Of a stretch of 64,000 nucleotides of DNA, positions 8,571 to 18,151 are shown piece by piece (the stretch's first letter is position 1; every line of letters begins with the position of its first letter). The notes beneath the pieces were generated by a model that was not told where the DNA came from, searched no databases, and saw only the letters and a list, made by a program, of their open reading frames with translations. The DNA is from Phytohabitans sp036906915 (lineage in GTDB: Bacteria; Actinomycetota; Actinomycetes; Mycobacteriales; Micromonosporaceae): assembly GCF_036906915.1 (NCBI RefSeq), contig NZ_JBAKHX010000017.1, positions 1-64,000 on the forward strand, read 5' to 3'. The position numbers and the translations under genes are program-made.

Positions 8571-10157
8571 GTGAAGCGCAAGTATCTCGGCGCGGTCGCG
8601 GCGGTCGCCGCCGGCGCACTCGTGGTCATCGGCGCGCCGTACGCCTTCGCCGACACGCTGCTCTCCGACGACTTCCAGGACGGCAACGCGAGCGGCTGGT
8701 CCACGTCCGGTGGCACCTGGTCGGTCGTCACCGACGGCACGCTCGCATACCGCCAGTCAGGCACCAGCAGCGACTCCCGCAGCCTCGCCGGGTCCACGAG
8801 CTGGACCGACTACTCGGTGCAGGCGCGGGTGAAGCCGACCGGCTTCAACGGCTCGGGCCGGTTCGCCGGCCTGATCGCCCGCGCGCAGAGCAGCAGCAAC
8901 TACTACGCGCTCGCGATCACCAGCTCCGGTGGCGTGCAACTGATCAAGCGAGCGGGTGGCAGCCCGATCGTGCTGGGCAGCGGCACCGGAGCTGGCGCGG
9001 TCGGCACCTGGACCACGCTGCGCCTCGACGTGGCGGGCAGCTCGCTGCGCGGGTACGTCAACGGGGCGCTCGCGGCCAGCGCGACCGACACGGCGTTCGC
9101 CAGCGGCCGTCCGGGCATCGTGGCCAGCTACGCCAGCGTGACCGTCGACGACGTCACGGTCGCGACCGGTGTCGCCACGCCGACCCCCGGCCCGACAAGC
9201 GGTCGGCCGACCCTGCCACCCACTGAACCGCCGATCGAGCCGGGCGCGCCACCCAAGGGCTTCGCCTCGGTCAACACGCTCGGGCAGAACGGCACCACAG
9301 GCGGTGCCGGCGGACCCACCGTCACGGTGGACACCGCGGCCGAGCTACTGGCCGCGATCGCCCAGACCGGCCCGCTCAACATCCGGGTGAGTGGCATGAT
9401 CGCGCTGCCTGGCCCGATGCACGACGTGACGTCCGACAAGACGATCGTCGGTATCGGCGCCAGCTCCGGTGTCACCGGCGGCGGCTTCAACATCGGCCTG
9501 CCGATCAGCGACGTCACGACGCCGCCCGCCAACGCCGTGCACAACGTCGTCATCAGGAACCTGAACATCCGCGACTTCCCGGACGACGGGATCAACGTGC
9601 AGATGTTCTCGCACCACGTGTGGCTCGACCACAACGACATCTCGAACGGTTACGACGGCGCCCTCGACATCAAGCGCGGCTCCTCGTACATCACGGTGTC
9701 GTGGAACCACTTCCACAACCACACCAAGACGATGCTGCTCGGGCACGACGACGGCAATGCCGCCCAGGACGCCGGAAACCTCAAGGTGACCTACCACAAC
9801 AACTGGTTCAACCGGACCCCGCAGCGCAACCCGCGGGTCCGCTTCGGCGAGCCGGTGCACGTGTTCAACAACTACTACGTCTACAACACCGACGTCGGCG
9901 TGGCCTGCCAGGCGAACGCGGGTTGTGTGGTCGAAGGCAACTACTTCGAAGACGTCGAAGAGCCCGTCAGCAACAGCTACGCGGGTCCGACGGGCCGGTG
10001 CGTGGCGCGCAACAACGTGTTCGTGGGTGAGTCGGGCCAGCCCGACTGCGGCGGCACAGTGCAGGAGCCGAGCTCCTACTACAGCTACACCGTCGCCGAC
10101 CCCAACACCATCAAGTCGGTTGTCACGGCGGGAGCGGGTACAAAGCTCAACTTCTGA
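8571..10157 (+). CDS. Secreted modular pectate lyase (carbohydrate-binding-like domain plus PL1)
   Basis: A 528-aa extracellular enzyme. Residues 1-27 form a signal peptide (ends AFA). Residues about 28-200 form a jelly-roll/concanavalin-like module (LSDDFQDGNASGWST; AGLIARAQSSSNYYAL) of the kind often appended to carbohydrases. A Pro/Thr linker spans about 203-226, and residues 226-528 are a PL1 beta-helix with VWLDHNDI and QRNPRVRFGE (about 417-426, catalytic arginine region). Start GTG 8571 is fixed by AGGAGG at 8557-8562, which overlaps the end of the first lyase gene. The N-terminal module probably targets plant cell wall; its ligand is unknown. Confidence 0.9.
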   Translation: MKRKYLGAVAAVAAGALVVIGAPYAFADTLLSDDFQDGNASGWSTSGGTWSVVTDGTLAYRQSGTSSDSRSLAGSTSWTDYSVQARVKPTGFNGSGRFAGLIARAQSSSNYYALAITSSGGVQLIKRAGGSPIVLGSGTGAGAVGTWTTLRLDVAGSSLRGYVNGALAASATDTAFASGRPGIVASYASVTVDDVTVATGVATPTPGPTSGRPTLPPTEPPIEPGAPPKGFASVNTLGQNGTTGGAGGPTVTVDTAAELLAAIAQTGPLNIRVSGMIALPGPMHDVTSDKTIVGIGASSGVTGGGFNIGLPISDVTTPPANAVHNVVIRNLNIRDFPDDGINVQMFSHHVWLDHNDISNGYDGALDIKRGSSYITVSWNHFHNHTKTMLLGHDDGNAAQDAGNLKVTYHNNWFNRTPQRNPRVRFGEPVHVFNNYYVYNTDVGVACQANAGCVVEGNYFEDVEEPVSNSYAGPTGRCVARNNVFVGESGQPDCGGTVQEPSSYYSYTVADPNTIKSVVTAGAGTKLNF

Positions 10158-10180
10158 GCGCCGTGGCACGCGAGATGTGA

Positions 10181-10210
10181 CCGCGGGCGGTGGGCAGACA
10201 CCGCCCGCGG
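10181..10210 (+). terminator. Hairpin after the pectate lyase operon
   Basis: A perfect 12-bp stem (10181-10192 with 10199-10210) and 6-nt loop begins 23 nt after the stop codon. There is no T-tract, as is common in high-GC actinomycetes. Confidence 0.6.
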
Positions 10211-10317
10211 GCACCACACCCGGTCGGGGACGGGGCACGGGCGGCTTACAGCCCGGGCCTCTCGCGTCCCGCCCCGGCCGGTCCATCTCGAACAGAGTCT
10301 TTGCGGTTCCCACACAG

Positions 10318-10349
10318 AAAGGGGCGGGCCCGACCGGGCCCGCCCCTTT
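10318..10349. terminator. Bidirectional terminator between convergent genes
   Basis: A perfect 14-bp stem (AAAGGGGCGGGCCC, 10318-10331, with 10336-10349) has a 4-nt loop. The A/T ends give a T-run on either strand, so it can stop transcripts of the pectate lyases and of the convergent ATPase gene, whose stop is 14 nt away. Confidence 0.8.
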
Positions 10350-10362
10350 CAGTAGCGCTGGA

Positions 10363-11454
<1,092 letters not shown>

Positions 11455-11569
11455 GGTGGAGCGCTTCCTTTCACCGGCAGGAACGTGCCGGACGATCCGA
11501 GTGAAGGAGCGACCGGCGCGGAATGGCGCCGGCCAGCGGCGCACCGAGGTGTCATCCGCGTCACGCAAC

Positions 11570-11583
11570 GGTAAACGGTTTCC
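11570..11583. promoter_or_regulatory. Candidate LacI-family operator upstream of the sugar ATPase gene
   Basis: GGTAAACGGTTTCC is an imperfect palindrome (10 of 14 positions symmetric) of the AAACG type bound by LacI-family sugar regulators. It lies about 115 nt upstream of the ATPase start. Nothing else is evident in the remaining gap up to the tRNA at 11734. Confidence 0.35.
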
Positions 11584-11733
11584 GGCTGCGTGCCAAGGTG
11601 CGACGTGGTTTCTCCAGACGGCGCCGAGCGGATCTTTCGGTCATCGGGGCACGGCCCGGCACGAACGACGCGCGCGTTGATGAGACACCGATCACCGGCG
11701 ATGCCACTCGGTCGTTATGCTGGCGTCGGGCAA

Positions 11734-11810
11734 GCCCCTGTAGCTCAGTTGGCCAGAGCTTCCGCCTTGTAAGCGGAGGGTCGCCGGTTCGAGTCCGGCC
11801 GGGGGCTCCA
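11734..11810 (+). tRNA. trnT: tRNA-Thr (anticodon TGT)
   Basis: A 77-nt cloverleaf with encoded CCA. The acceptor stem pairs GCCCCTG (11734-11740) with CGGGGGC (11800-11806), followed by discriminator T and CCA. The D-loop region reads AGCTCAGTTGGCCAGAGC. The anticodon stem TCCGC/GCGGA encloses loop CTTGTAA, so the anticodon is TGT. The T-arm is GCCGG-TTCGAGT-CCGGC. It decodes ACA and, by wobble, other threonine codons. Confidence 0.97.
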
Positions 11811-11878
11811 CTCAAAGCGTTGCGATCCCAAAGCAAGTGGCGGGCGGCTTTCGCCGCCCGCCACGTCAGCTGTGTCGC

Positions 11879-13000
11879 TCAGATGTCCATGTGCTTCATG
11901 CCGGGCATGCCCGCCAGCGTGCCGTTGGTCGGCAGGACGCTGGTCAGGTTGCTCAGGTCACCGATGAGCGGCAGGCCGACGCTGGCTGCCTCGGCGTAGT
12001 CGGCGTCCTCGCCCGCCACCGGGCGGTCGGTGGTGCTGTGCCGCTTGGTGCGGGTCTGGCTGCCGCTGTCGTCGTTCGCGTCGGCCGGCAGCGTGGTGGC
12101 GCCACCCATGCCGGGCAGGCCGAGCGAGCCGAGCGCGCTCACGACGGGGATCTCGTTCTGCGGGTTGTCGGCCGCACCGGGGACGCCCTTGAGGTTCAGG
12201 TCGCCGACCAGCGGCAGCGTGGCGACCGGGGGCAGCGCCTCGGGCTGGAACAGCTCGGGGCGCTGCGCCACCATCGCGTCGCCGATCAGTGCCGGCACCA
12301 TGTCCTGCGCCTGCGAGTTGGTCGAGCGGGTGAAGCCGTTGACGTTGCCCTTCGCCGCCTTGTGTATGGGGACGGTGGGGATCGCGTCGGCGGGCAGGGC
12401 GCCGAGCGCGGCGGGCAGGGCCGCTCCGGCCCGCGAAGCGTCCACATCGGACGTGGCGGGCACGAGGTCGTGCATGTTGCCGGCGTTGGTGCTGATGCCG
12501 TTGCCGCCGTTGAGGATCGACTGGGTCGTCCCGGCCACACCGACCGCGTCGACCGCGCGGTCCGCGCCGATGGTGTCGGTGAAGGAGCCGGCGACCGGCA
12601 GCGTCGAGATGAGCTGCGGCTTCTCGGTCAGCACGGCCTCGTTGTCTCCAGGAGCGGTGCCGAGGGCGGACGGGTCGATGGCGGCGTTCGGCAACAACGG
12701 GGCCGAGCCGAGGAAGCCGAGGTCGCGGGTCGGCGAAACGTCGCCGCGGAGATCAGAGAGTTGGCCGCGCATCATGATGTCGGGCGGGGCGGCCTGGGCG
12801 TTGGACCCGAGGGCAACCTGCGAGATCTGGCCCGCGGTGGGGGTGAAAAAGTCGTCGAGCAGGCCCTGCAACTCCAACGGGTCCGTTGCCGGGATGGCGT
12901 CGACGTCCTCCGCGTGGGCCGCACCGCCGCCGAGCAGCAGGAAGCCGCCGGCCATGCCGACCGTCCCGACTGCGCGATAGAACCACTTGTTCATGTTCAT
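11879..13000 (-). CDS. Secreted protein of unknown function with repeated LPL(I/V)GDL motifs
   Basis: A 373-aa protein not recognised as a named family. Residues 1-31 look like a Sec signal peptide (GGFLLLGGGAAHA before EDVDA). The mature part is low in complexity and rich in Ala, Pro, Gly and Leu, without cysteines, and repeats short motifs: LPLVGDLNL, LPLIGDLSNL, LGSLGLPGMGG and LAGMPGMKHM. Such sequences occur in actinomycete surface-exposed or cell-wall-associated proteins, but no enzymatic motif is visible. ATG 13000 or the second ATG two codons later could be the start; neither has a clear ribosome site. Upstream, GGTGCT/AGCACC inverted repeats (13008-13026) may be regulatory. Confidence 0.75.
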   Translation of the reverse strand: MNMNKWFYRAVGTVGMAGGFLLLGGGAAHAEDVDAIPATDPLELQGLLDDFFTPTAGQISQVALGSNAQAAPPDIMMRGQLSDLRGDVSPTRDLGFLGSAPLLPNAAIDPSALGTAPGDNEAVLTEKPQLISTLPVAGSFTDTIGADRAVDAVGVAGTTQSILNGGNGISTNAGNMHDLVPATSDVDASRAGAALPAALGALPADAIPTVPIHKAAKGNVNGFTRSTNSQAQDMVPALIGDAMVAQRPELFQPEALPPVATLPLVGDLNLKGVPGAADNPQNEIPVVSALGSLGLPGMGGATTLPADANDDSGSQTRTKRHSTTDRPVAGEDADYAEAASVGLPLIGDLSNLTSVLPTNGTLAGMPGMKHMDI

Positions 13001-13007
13001 CCATTCA

Positions 13008-13026
13008 GGTGCTTACCGGTAGCACC
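13008..13026. promoter_or_regulatory. GGTGCT-N7-AGCACC inverted repeat
   Basis: A 6-bp inverted repeat with a 7-nt spacer lies 8 nt upstream of the secreted-protein start, and a third GGTGCT copy occurs at 13035-13040. It may be a regulator-binding site in the divergent promoter region shared with the channel gene at 13135. Confidence 0.3.
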
Positions 13027-13134
13027 GCGCAATAGGTGCTAAGTACGCCAAAGTGGTCAACGACGCTTGCCCAAAACCGTTCCTGGCTCCGCCGAAGTTC
13101 ATGATCGTTGATCGCGATAGCTACCATCCCGGTC

Positions 13135-14883
13135 ATGTCGGTGGACCCGTGGCGATACAGGGCCCGCCGCGCGGTCGCCTCGCGCTTGCGCCCCAACGGC
13201 GAAACGCGTCCCCACTACGTCGTCTGTGGTAACGACGCGTTGACGTACCGGTTGGTAAAGGAGCTGATGGCGGCGTCCGCCGGTTGGGTGACCGTCATCG
13301 TGCCCAACAGGCGGCGGTCGGAGGTCGACGATCTCGCACGCATCAAAGGAATCCAGATCGTGCGGGCCGACCGGCTCACCGAGGAGACGTTCCGCGCCGC
13401 CGGTCTCGCCGGTGCCGAATGCCTCGCCCTCGTGCACCAGGACGACGTGGGCAACATCCACGCCGCTCTCTGCGCGCAGGCGGTGGAGCCACGGATACGG
13501 CTGGTGATGCGGATCTTCAGCAGCCGGCTGGGCAGCGGCGTGAAGCGGCTCTTCGCCGACTGTGACGTGATGTCCGACTCGGCCATGGCCGCGCCCGCGT
13601 TCGTTGCGGCCGCGCTGGGCGAGCCGGCGCCGACACACTTCCGGCACGCCGGCCGCACCCTGTACGTGGCCCGGCGCGACGACGTGCGCCCCGATACCGT
13701 CGTGTGCGGCCTCGCCGACACCCGGCAGCGCAACAACCCGAGGGTGCTGCCTGTCAACCCGGCTGACGCAGACCTCGTACTGGCCGAGGCCACCGGCCAG
13801 CCGTCCGGCACCGTGCTCGCCGCGCGCAAACTGGCGCGGCACCGCCGCCGGCGTCAGCCGATAGCGGCCGCCGTACGCGGCCTGCGGGCGTTCGTGAACC
13901 GGAAGATCGGCGTCGCCACGATCACGGTACTGGCCGTCGTCGCCGTGTTCGGCACTCTGCTCGCCCGATCACAGGACCTCAACCTGTGGAAGGCCCTGTA
14001 CTTCACGCTCCTCACCACGATCACCGGCTCCAACGTCGAGTTGGACGCCAGCTGGGGCGTCCAGGTCATGCAGGTGATCCTCACCGTGGCCGGACTGGCG
14101 CTGATACCGCTGATCACCGCCGCCGTGGTCGAGGCGGTCGTCAACGCCCGCCTCGCGCTCAACGTCGGCCGATTGCGTACCCCGCGCGTCGACCACGTCG
14201 TCGTGGTGGGCCTCGGCAACGTCGGCACACGGGTGATCCGGCAGCTCAACGACCTCGGCGTCGAGGTGGTCGCGATCGACAAGGACCCGGAGGCGCGCGG
14301 CGCGGCGGTCGCCCGGCGGCTGGAGATCCCGCTGATCGTCGGCGACGTCGCCCAGGAGGAGGTCCTGCGCTCCGCCTCGGTCGAGACCTGCCAGGCCCTC
14401 GTCGTGGTGTCCACGGACGACGTGTCGAACCTGCAGGCCGCGCTCAACGGACGCGCGCTCCGCGCCGACCTGCGCGTGGTCATGCGACTCTTCGACGGCG
14501 ACCTGGCCAAGCGCATCCAGCGCGCCTTCGACATCGCCGTCTCGCGAAGCGTGTCGTACCTGGCCGCACCCTCGTTCGCCGGCGCGATGATGAACCGCGA
14601 CGTGATCGCCACCATCCCCGTCGACCGGCACGCGCTGCTGGTCGCCGAGGTGCCGGTGGCGCACGGATCCGCCCTCGACGGCAAGGTGATCGACCAGGCC
14701 ACCCGCCCCGACGCGGTACGGGTGATCGCACTGCACAAGTTCGGTGAGCCGCGCCCGATCTGGAGTCCGCAGACCGCGTACCGGATCGAGGGCGGCGACC
14801 GGCTGACCGTGGTGGCCCGCCGTGCCGGCCTGGGATGGCTGGTCAAGCAGACGACGCCGATCCCTACGGAACCGCCTGCGTGA
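13135..14883 (+). CDS. Cation channel with TrkA-N/RCK NAD-binding domains
   Basis: A 582-aa membrane protein. An N-terminal TrkA-N-like Rossmann domain (HYVVCGNDALTYRLVKEL) is followed by two membrane segments (about 256-276 and 310-335) that flank a pore-like TTITGSN sequence near residue 293. A second TrkA-N domain starts near 351 (VVVVGLGNVGTRV) with a C-terminal TrkA-C-like region. This resembles the plant CASTOR/POLLUX-type and actinomycete RCK channel layout, so potassium or other cation flux gated by nucleotide is likely. The filter is TITGSN rather than TVGYG, so selectivity is uncertain. Start ATG 13135 is preferred: TACCAT (13122-13127) lies 7 nt upstream, a leaderless arrangement. 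An in-frame ATG at 13108 is the alternative. Confidence 0.78.
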   Translation: MSVDPWRYRARRAVASRLRPNGETRPHYVVCGNDALTYRLVKELMAASAGWVTVIVPNRRRSEVDDLARIKGIQIVRADRLTEETFRAAGLAGAECLALVHQDDVGNIHAALCAQAVEPRIRLVMRIFSSRLGSGVKRLFADCDVMSDSAMAAPAFVAAALGEPAPTHFRHAGRTLYVARRDDVRPDTVVCGLADTRQRNNPRVLPVNPADADLVLAEATGQPSGTVLAARKLARHRRRRQPIAAAVRGLRAFVNRKIGVATITVLAVVAVFGTLLARSQDLNLWKALYFTLLTTITGSNVELDASWGVQVMQVILTVAGLALIPLITAAVVEAVVNARLALNVGRLRTPRVDHVVVVGLGNVGTRVIRQLNDLGVEVVAIDKDPEARGAAVARRLEIPLIVGDVAQEEVLRSASVETCQALVVVSTDDVSNLQAALNGRALRADLRVVMRLFDGDLAKRIQRAFDIAVSRSVSYLAAPSFAGAMMNRDVIATIPVDRHALLVAEVPVAHGSALDGKVIDQATRPDAVRVIALHKFGEPRPIWSPQTAYRIEGGDRLTVVARRAGLGWLVKQTTPIPTEPPA

Positions 14884-16090
14884 CCTCGATGCCCAGCACC
14901 GCCTGCTCGTCGGGGCGGTGCACGAGCACGTCAGCCAGGAACGACTGCACCGCCAGTGCCAGACCCACGTCGCGGCCGGCTTCTTCGGACAGCCGCCAGC
15001 GGTGCTCGATGACCTGCACGAACAGCTCGGTCGGCTCGAGCTTGCGGCGCAAGTGGCCCGGCACCGCCCGGACCACCGGCTCGAACACCTCGGTCAACCA
15101 GCGATGTGCCGCCTGCTGCTCGTCGGAAAGGTCGCTCTCGGCCCGGTACGTGTCGAGGTCGTTGAGCAGCCGGCGGGCCTGGTTCTCCTCGGCGTCCAGG
15201 CCGGTCAGGCGCAGCAGCCGGCGGGTGTGGTAGCCGGCGTCGACCACCTTCGGTCGCACCTTGAACGCGCCCCGGTCGGCCAGTGACATCGCCACCTCGG
15301 CGACGTCGAAGCCCATCTCGTTGAGGCGCCGGATGCGGCTCTCGACGTGGTGCCTGTCTTCCCGCTGGAACTCCTGCTCGTACGTGATCTCGTGCCACAG
15401 CCGCTCGTACCGCTGCACGACCTCTTCCGAGACCACCTCCGGATCGATGGACTCGTGCAGCAGCCCGGCGGCCTGCAGGTCGAGCGCCTCGCCGAAGATG
15501 TTGACGCGCGCGATCTCCAGGTCTTCGCCGCGCTGGCCGTTGGAGAGCTTGTTGCGCAGGGCGCCGGTCTCCGCGTCGACCAGGTAGGCGGCGAAGGCGC
15601 CCGCGTCGCGCCGGAAGAGCGTGTTGGACAGCGAGCAGTCGCCCCAGAAGAACCCCGTGATGTGCATCCGCACGATCAGGGCGGCCAGCGCGTCGAGCAG
15701 CCGTGCCATCGTCTCGGGGCGGAGCGTGTGGGAGAACAGCGCCCGGTACGGCAGCGAGAACTGCAGGTGGCGGGTGATCAGCACCGGGTCGAGCGGCTCG
15801 CCGTCGGGTGCGTGCCGGTCGGCGACGATGGCCACCGCCTCGACCGACGGGAAGCCGATGCGCTCCAGCGCGCGCAGCAGGTCGTACTCCCGCTCCGCCA
15901 CGCGCTCGCCGGTCTCCTTGACGGCGTAGACCGTGCCGGCCAGCTTGACGAAGCGCACCACGTGCCGCGAGATGCCCTGTGGCAACGCCACCAGATGGTC
16001 GGCAGGCCACTCCTCCAGCGGTGTCGACCAAGGGAGGTCGAGCAGCGCCGGGTCGACAAGGGCCGAAGTGATCCGCACGGTGACAAGCAT
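14864..16090 (-). CDS. DUF4032 domain-containing protein (kinase-like fold)
   Basis: A 408-aa cytoplasmic protein conserved in actinomycetes. The N-terminal part resembles lipopolysaccharide-kinase/Rio-like folds: VYAVKETGERVAEREYDLL suggests the ATP-binding lysine and helix-C glutamate, and FFWGDCSLSNTLF plus AAYLVDAETG resemble catalytic HGD/DxD-type loops. The C-terminal part is the DUF4032 region. The biochemical role is unknown. Start ATG 16090 has no good ribosome site, and GTG 16078 is an alternative. The 3' end overlaps the convergent channel gene by 20 nt. Confidence 0.8.
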   Translation of the reverse strand: MLVTVRITSALVDPALLDLPWSTPLEEWPADHLVALPQGISRHVVRFVKLAGTVYAVKETGERVAEREYDLLRALERIGFPSVEAVAIVADRHAPDGEPLDPVLITRHLQFSLPYRALFSHTLRPETMARLLDALAALIVRMHITGFFWGDCSLSNTLFRRDAGAFAAYLVDAETGALRNKLSNGQRGEDLEIARVNIFGEALDLQAAGLLHESIDPEVVSEEVVQRYERLWHEITYEQEFQREDRHHVESRIRRLNEMGFDVAEVAMSLADRGAFKVRPKVVDAGYHTRRLLRLTGLDAEENQARRLLNDLDTYRAESDLSDEQQAAHRWLTEVFEPVVRAVPGHLRRKLEPTELFVQVIEHRWRLSEEAGRDVGLALAVQSFLADVLVHRPDEQAVLGIEVTQAVP

Positions 16091-16180
16091 GCCGGCTCGC
16101 GGCGCGCGTCGCTGCCAACCGTGGCTCGTTACACAGTGTCGGAAACCGAATGTCTTGGCTACGACACATGGGGGACACGT

Positions 16181-17476
16181 ATGCGGCGGACTGTGGCGCT
16201 GGTCGCGGGGGTGTGTGCGGCTGTGCTGGCGGGTGCGGCGGGCACGACGGCGTACGCGCTGACAGGGCGGGAGACCGCACCGGCGGTCCAGAAGCCCGCC
16301 GACGCGGCGGCAGCCGACCCCACGCAGGACGCGCCGGCTCCGCGGCGTGTCGTGGCCGCCGACGGCGGCGCCGCGCCCCGGGCCGCGGCCGGCGAGCCGG
16401 AACGCCAGGCGCCGCGCCAGGTCGGCCGGGAGCGGATCGGCGTGATCGAGCCGATTCAGCGGGTCCTCGGGTACCTCGACACCGAGCGCACGATGACCTT
16501 CCGGTACCCGGGGGCGGCGTACGTGAAGCCGCACTTCAACCGCCTCCTGCTGCTGCCCGGCGACTACCTCACCGTGTCCGACCCGAGCGGCCAGGAGGTG
16601 CACCGCGTCGACGGCGGTCTGCTCGACAGCGCCGGCCGGTGGGCGATGTCGGTTTCCGGCGACACGGCCGTGGTCGAGCTGCACACCTCCCGCCCCGACC
16701 CGCTGGGTCTCAGCTCGACGCTCGCCCAACTCGGCGTGGGCGTCGACAAGGTGGCCCGTGGGTACACGGCGGACGAGCGCAAGGCGACCGAGCCGCGTAC
16801 CGAGAGCGTGTGCGGCGGCGACGACAAGTCCGACGCGGTCTGTTACCGGTCCAGTGACCCGGTGGCGTACGAGCGGTCCAAGGCGGTCACCCGGCTGCTG
16901 ATCAACGGCAACGAGCTGTGCACCGGCTGGCGGATCGGCCCGAACAACCGGGTCCTCACCAACAACCACTGCCTCGTCACCTCGAGGGACGCCTACGACA
17001 CCGAGGTGTGGTTCAACTACCAGTGCGCACAGTGCGGCGGGCACTCGGTGTTCCGGTCGACCAAGGTGTGGGGCGACAGGGTGCTGAGCACCGACGAGAC
17101 GCTCGACTACACGCTCTTCACCGTCGAGGACTTCGAGGCGGTCAAGAAGTTCGGCTACCTCCAGCTCGACCTGCGGCGGCCGGCGCGCGGCGAGGAGCTG
17201 TACATCCCACAGCACCCCAGTGGCGACCCGACCATGATCGCGATGGACAGCGACGAGGACGCCAACGGCACCTGCGCGGTCGACAACCCGACCTACACCG
17301 GGTACGCCAAGGCCACCGACGTGTCGTACCTTTGCGACACCGAGGGCGGCTCGTCCGGCTCGCCCGTGCTGTCCAAGTCGACGGACAAGGTCGTCGCCCT
17401 GCACCACTTCGGCGGCTGCCCGAACTCGGGCGTGCGGGCTGACCTGATCTACAACAAGATCAAGTCGCAGTTGTAG
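16181..17476 (+). CDS. Secreted trypsin-like serine protease
   Basis: A 431-aa exported protease. A signal peptide spans about residues 1-28 (VCAAVLAGAAGTTAYA), then a disordered Ala/Pro/Arg-rich segment. A pre-region precedes the chymotrypsin-fold domain, where the catalytic triad is seen as H in TNNHCLV, D in DYTLF and S in EGGSSGSPV. Several cysteines (VCGGDD, ELCTGW, YQCAQCGG, YLCDTEG) suggest disulfides. The layout resembles lysyl-endopeptidase-like bacterial S1 proteases. ATG 16181 has GGGGGA (16170-16174) as ribosome site. It is divergent from the DUF4032 gene. Confidence 0.85.
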   Translation: MRRTVALVAGVCAAVLAGAAGTTAYALTGRETAPAVQKPADAAAADPTQDAPAPRRVVAADGGAAPRAAAGEPERQAPRQVGRERIGVIEPIQRVLGYLDTERTMTFRYPGAAYVKPHFNRLLLLPGDYLTVSDPSGQEVHRVDGGLLDSAGRWAMSVSGDTAVVELHTSRPDPLGLSSTLAQLGVGVDKVARGYTADERKATEPRTESVCGGDDKSDAVCYRSSDPVAYERSKAVTRLLINGNELCTGWRIGPNNRVLTNNHCLVTSRDAYDTEVWFNYQCAQCGGHSVFRSTKVWGDRVLSTDETLDYTLFTVEDFEAVKKFGYLQLDLRRPARGEELYIPQHPSGDPTMIAMDSDEDANGTCAVDNPTYTGYAKATDVSYLCDTEGGSSGSPVLSKSTDKVVALHHFGGCPNSGVRADLIYNKIKSQL

Positions 17477-17485
17477 CTTGGGGGC

Positions 17486-18151
17486 GTGCAGGAGACCGCC
17501 ACGCGCAACAGGGTCGCGCCCGGCGGGTGGTGGCTCGACGGGCTGCTGCTCGCCGCCTTCGCCGCGCTGACAGCCATGCTCACGGCCGGCTGGCTGCTTG
17601 ACCTGGACACGGCGGTCTCCGACTGGGTGGCCGACCAGAAGGGCGGCGCGCTCTGGTGGCTCTGCAGGGTGCTGAACTTCCTCGGCAACGGCGGCCCGCT
17701 CACCCTGATCTGCCTGGTCATCGCGGTCTGGCTGGCCGTGCGCCGCCGGTCGGTATGGCCGGTGGCGCCGGTGGTCGCGGCGTTTCTGGTGACCGGGTTC
17801 GCCATCATGCCGCTCAAGTTGTGGACCGACCGCGCGGCGCCCGCCTCGACGCTGGCCGACAAGGTCGAACTCTTCAACACCCTGCCACCCGGCGAATACA
17901 GCTTGTCGTATCCATCAGGCCACATGGTGAACACCGTGGTCTGGTACGGAGTACTCGTGCTCCTGTTGTGCCCGTGGCTGGGCCGCGCGGCCCAGCGGTG
18001 GTTGCGCATCGCGCCGCCCGCGATCGTCTTCTGCACCACCGTCTTCTTGAACTATCACTGGGTGACCGACTCGGTCGCCGGCCTGATGCTGGGCGTGGTC
18101 CTCGACCGCCTGCTCCACCGCGTCGCCTGGCCGAAGCTTCCACGTGAATGA
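17486..18151 (+). CDS. PAP2-family membrane phosphatase
   Basis: A 221-aa protein with about five or six membrane segments. The acid-phosphatase signature is present in parts: KLWTDRAAP, YPSGHMVNT and HWVTDSVAG, giving the catalytic histidines. Family members dephosphorylate lipid pyrophosphates or phosphatidic acid at the membrane. The GTG 17486 start is preceded at 6 nt by TAGCTT (17474-17479), which overlaps the protease stop codon, suggesting its own leaderless promoter. The end overlaps the permease start by 8 nt, so the two are coupled. Confidence 0.83.
   Translation: MQETATRNRVAPGGWWLDGLLLAAFAALTAMLTAGWLLDLDTAVSDWVADQKGGALWWLCRVLNFLGNGGPLTLICLVIAVWLAVRRRSVWPVAPVVAAFLVTGFAIMPLKLWTDRAAPASTLADKVELFNTLPPGEYSLSYPSGHMVNTVVWYGVLVLLLCPWLGRAAQRWLRIAPPAIVFCTTVFLNYHWVTDSVAGLMLGVVLDRLLHRVAWPKLPRE

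Noticed and set aside
11734..11810. tRNA-Thr as a possible integration (att) site
   Set aside because: No integrase, no duplicated 3' tRNA fragment and no phage genes were found in the window.
15347..16180. Long N-terminal extension of the trypsin-like protease frame
   Set aside because: It is antisense to the DUF4032 gene; a signal peptide and GGGGGA ribosome site place the real start at 16181.
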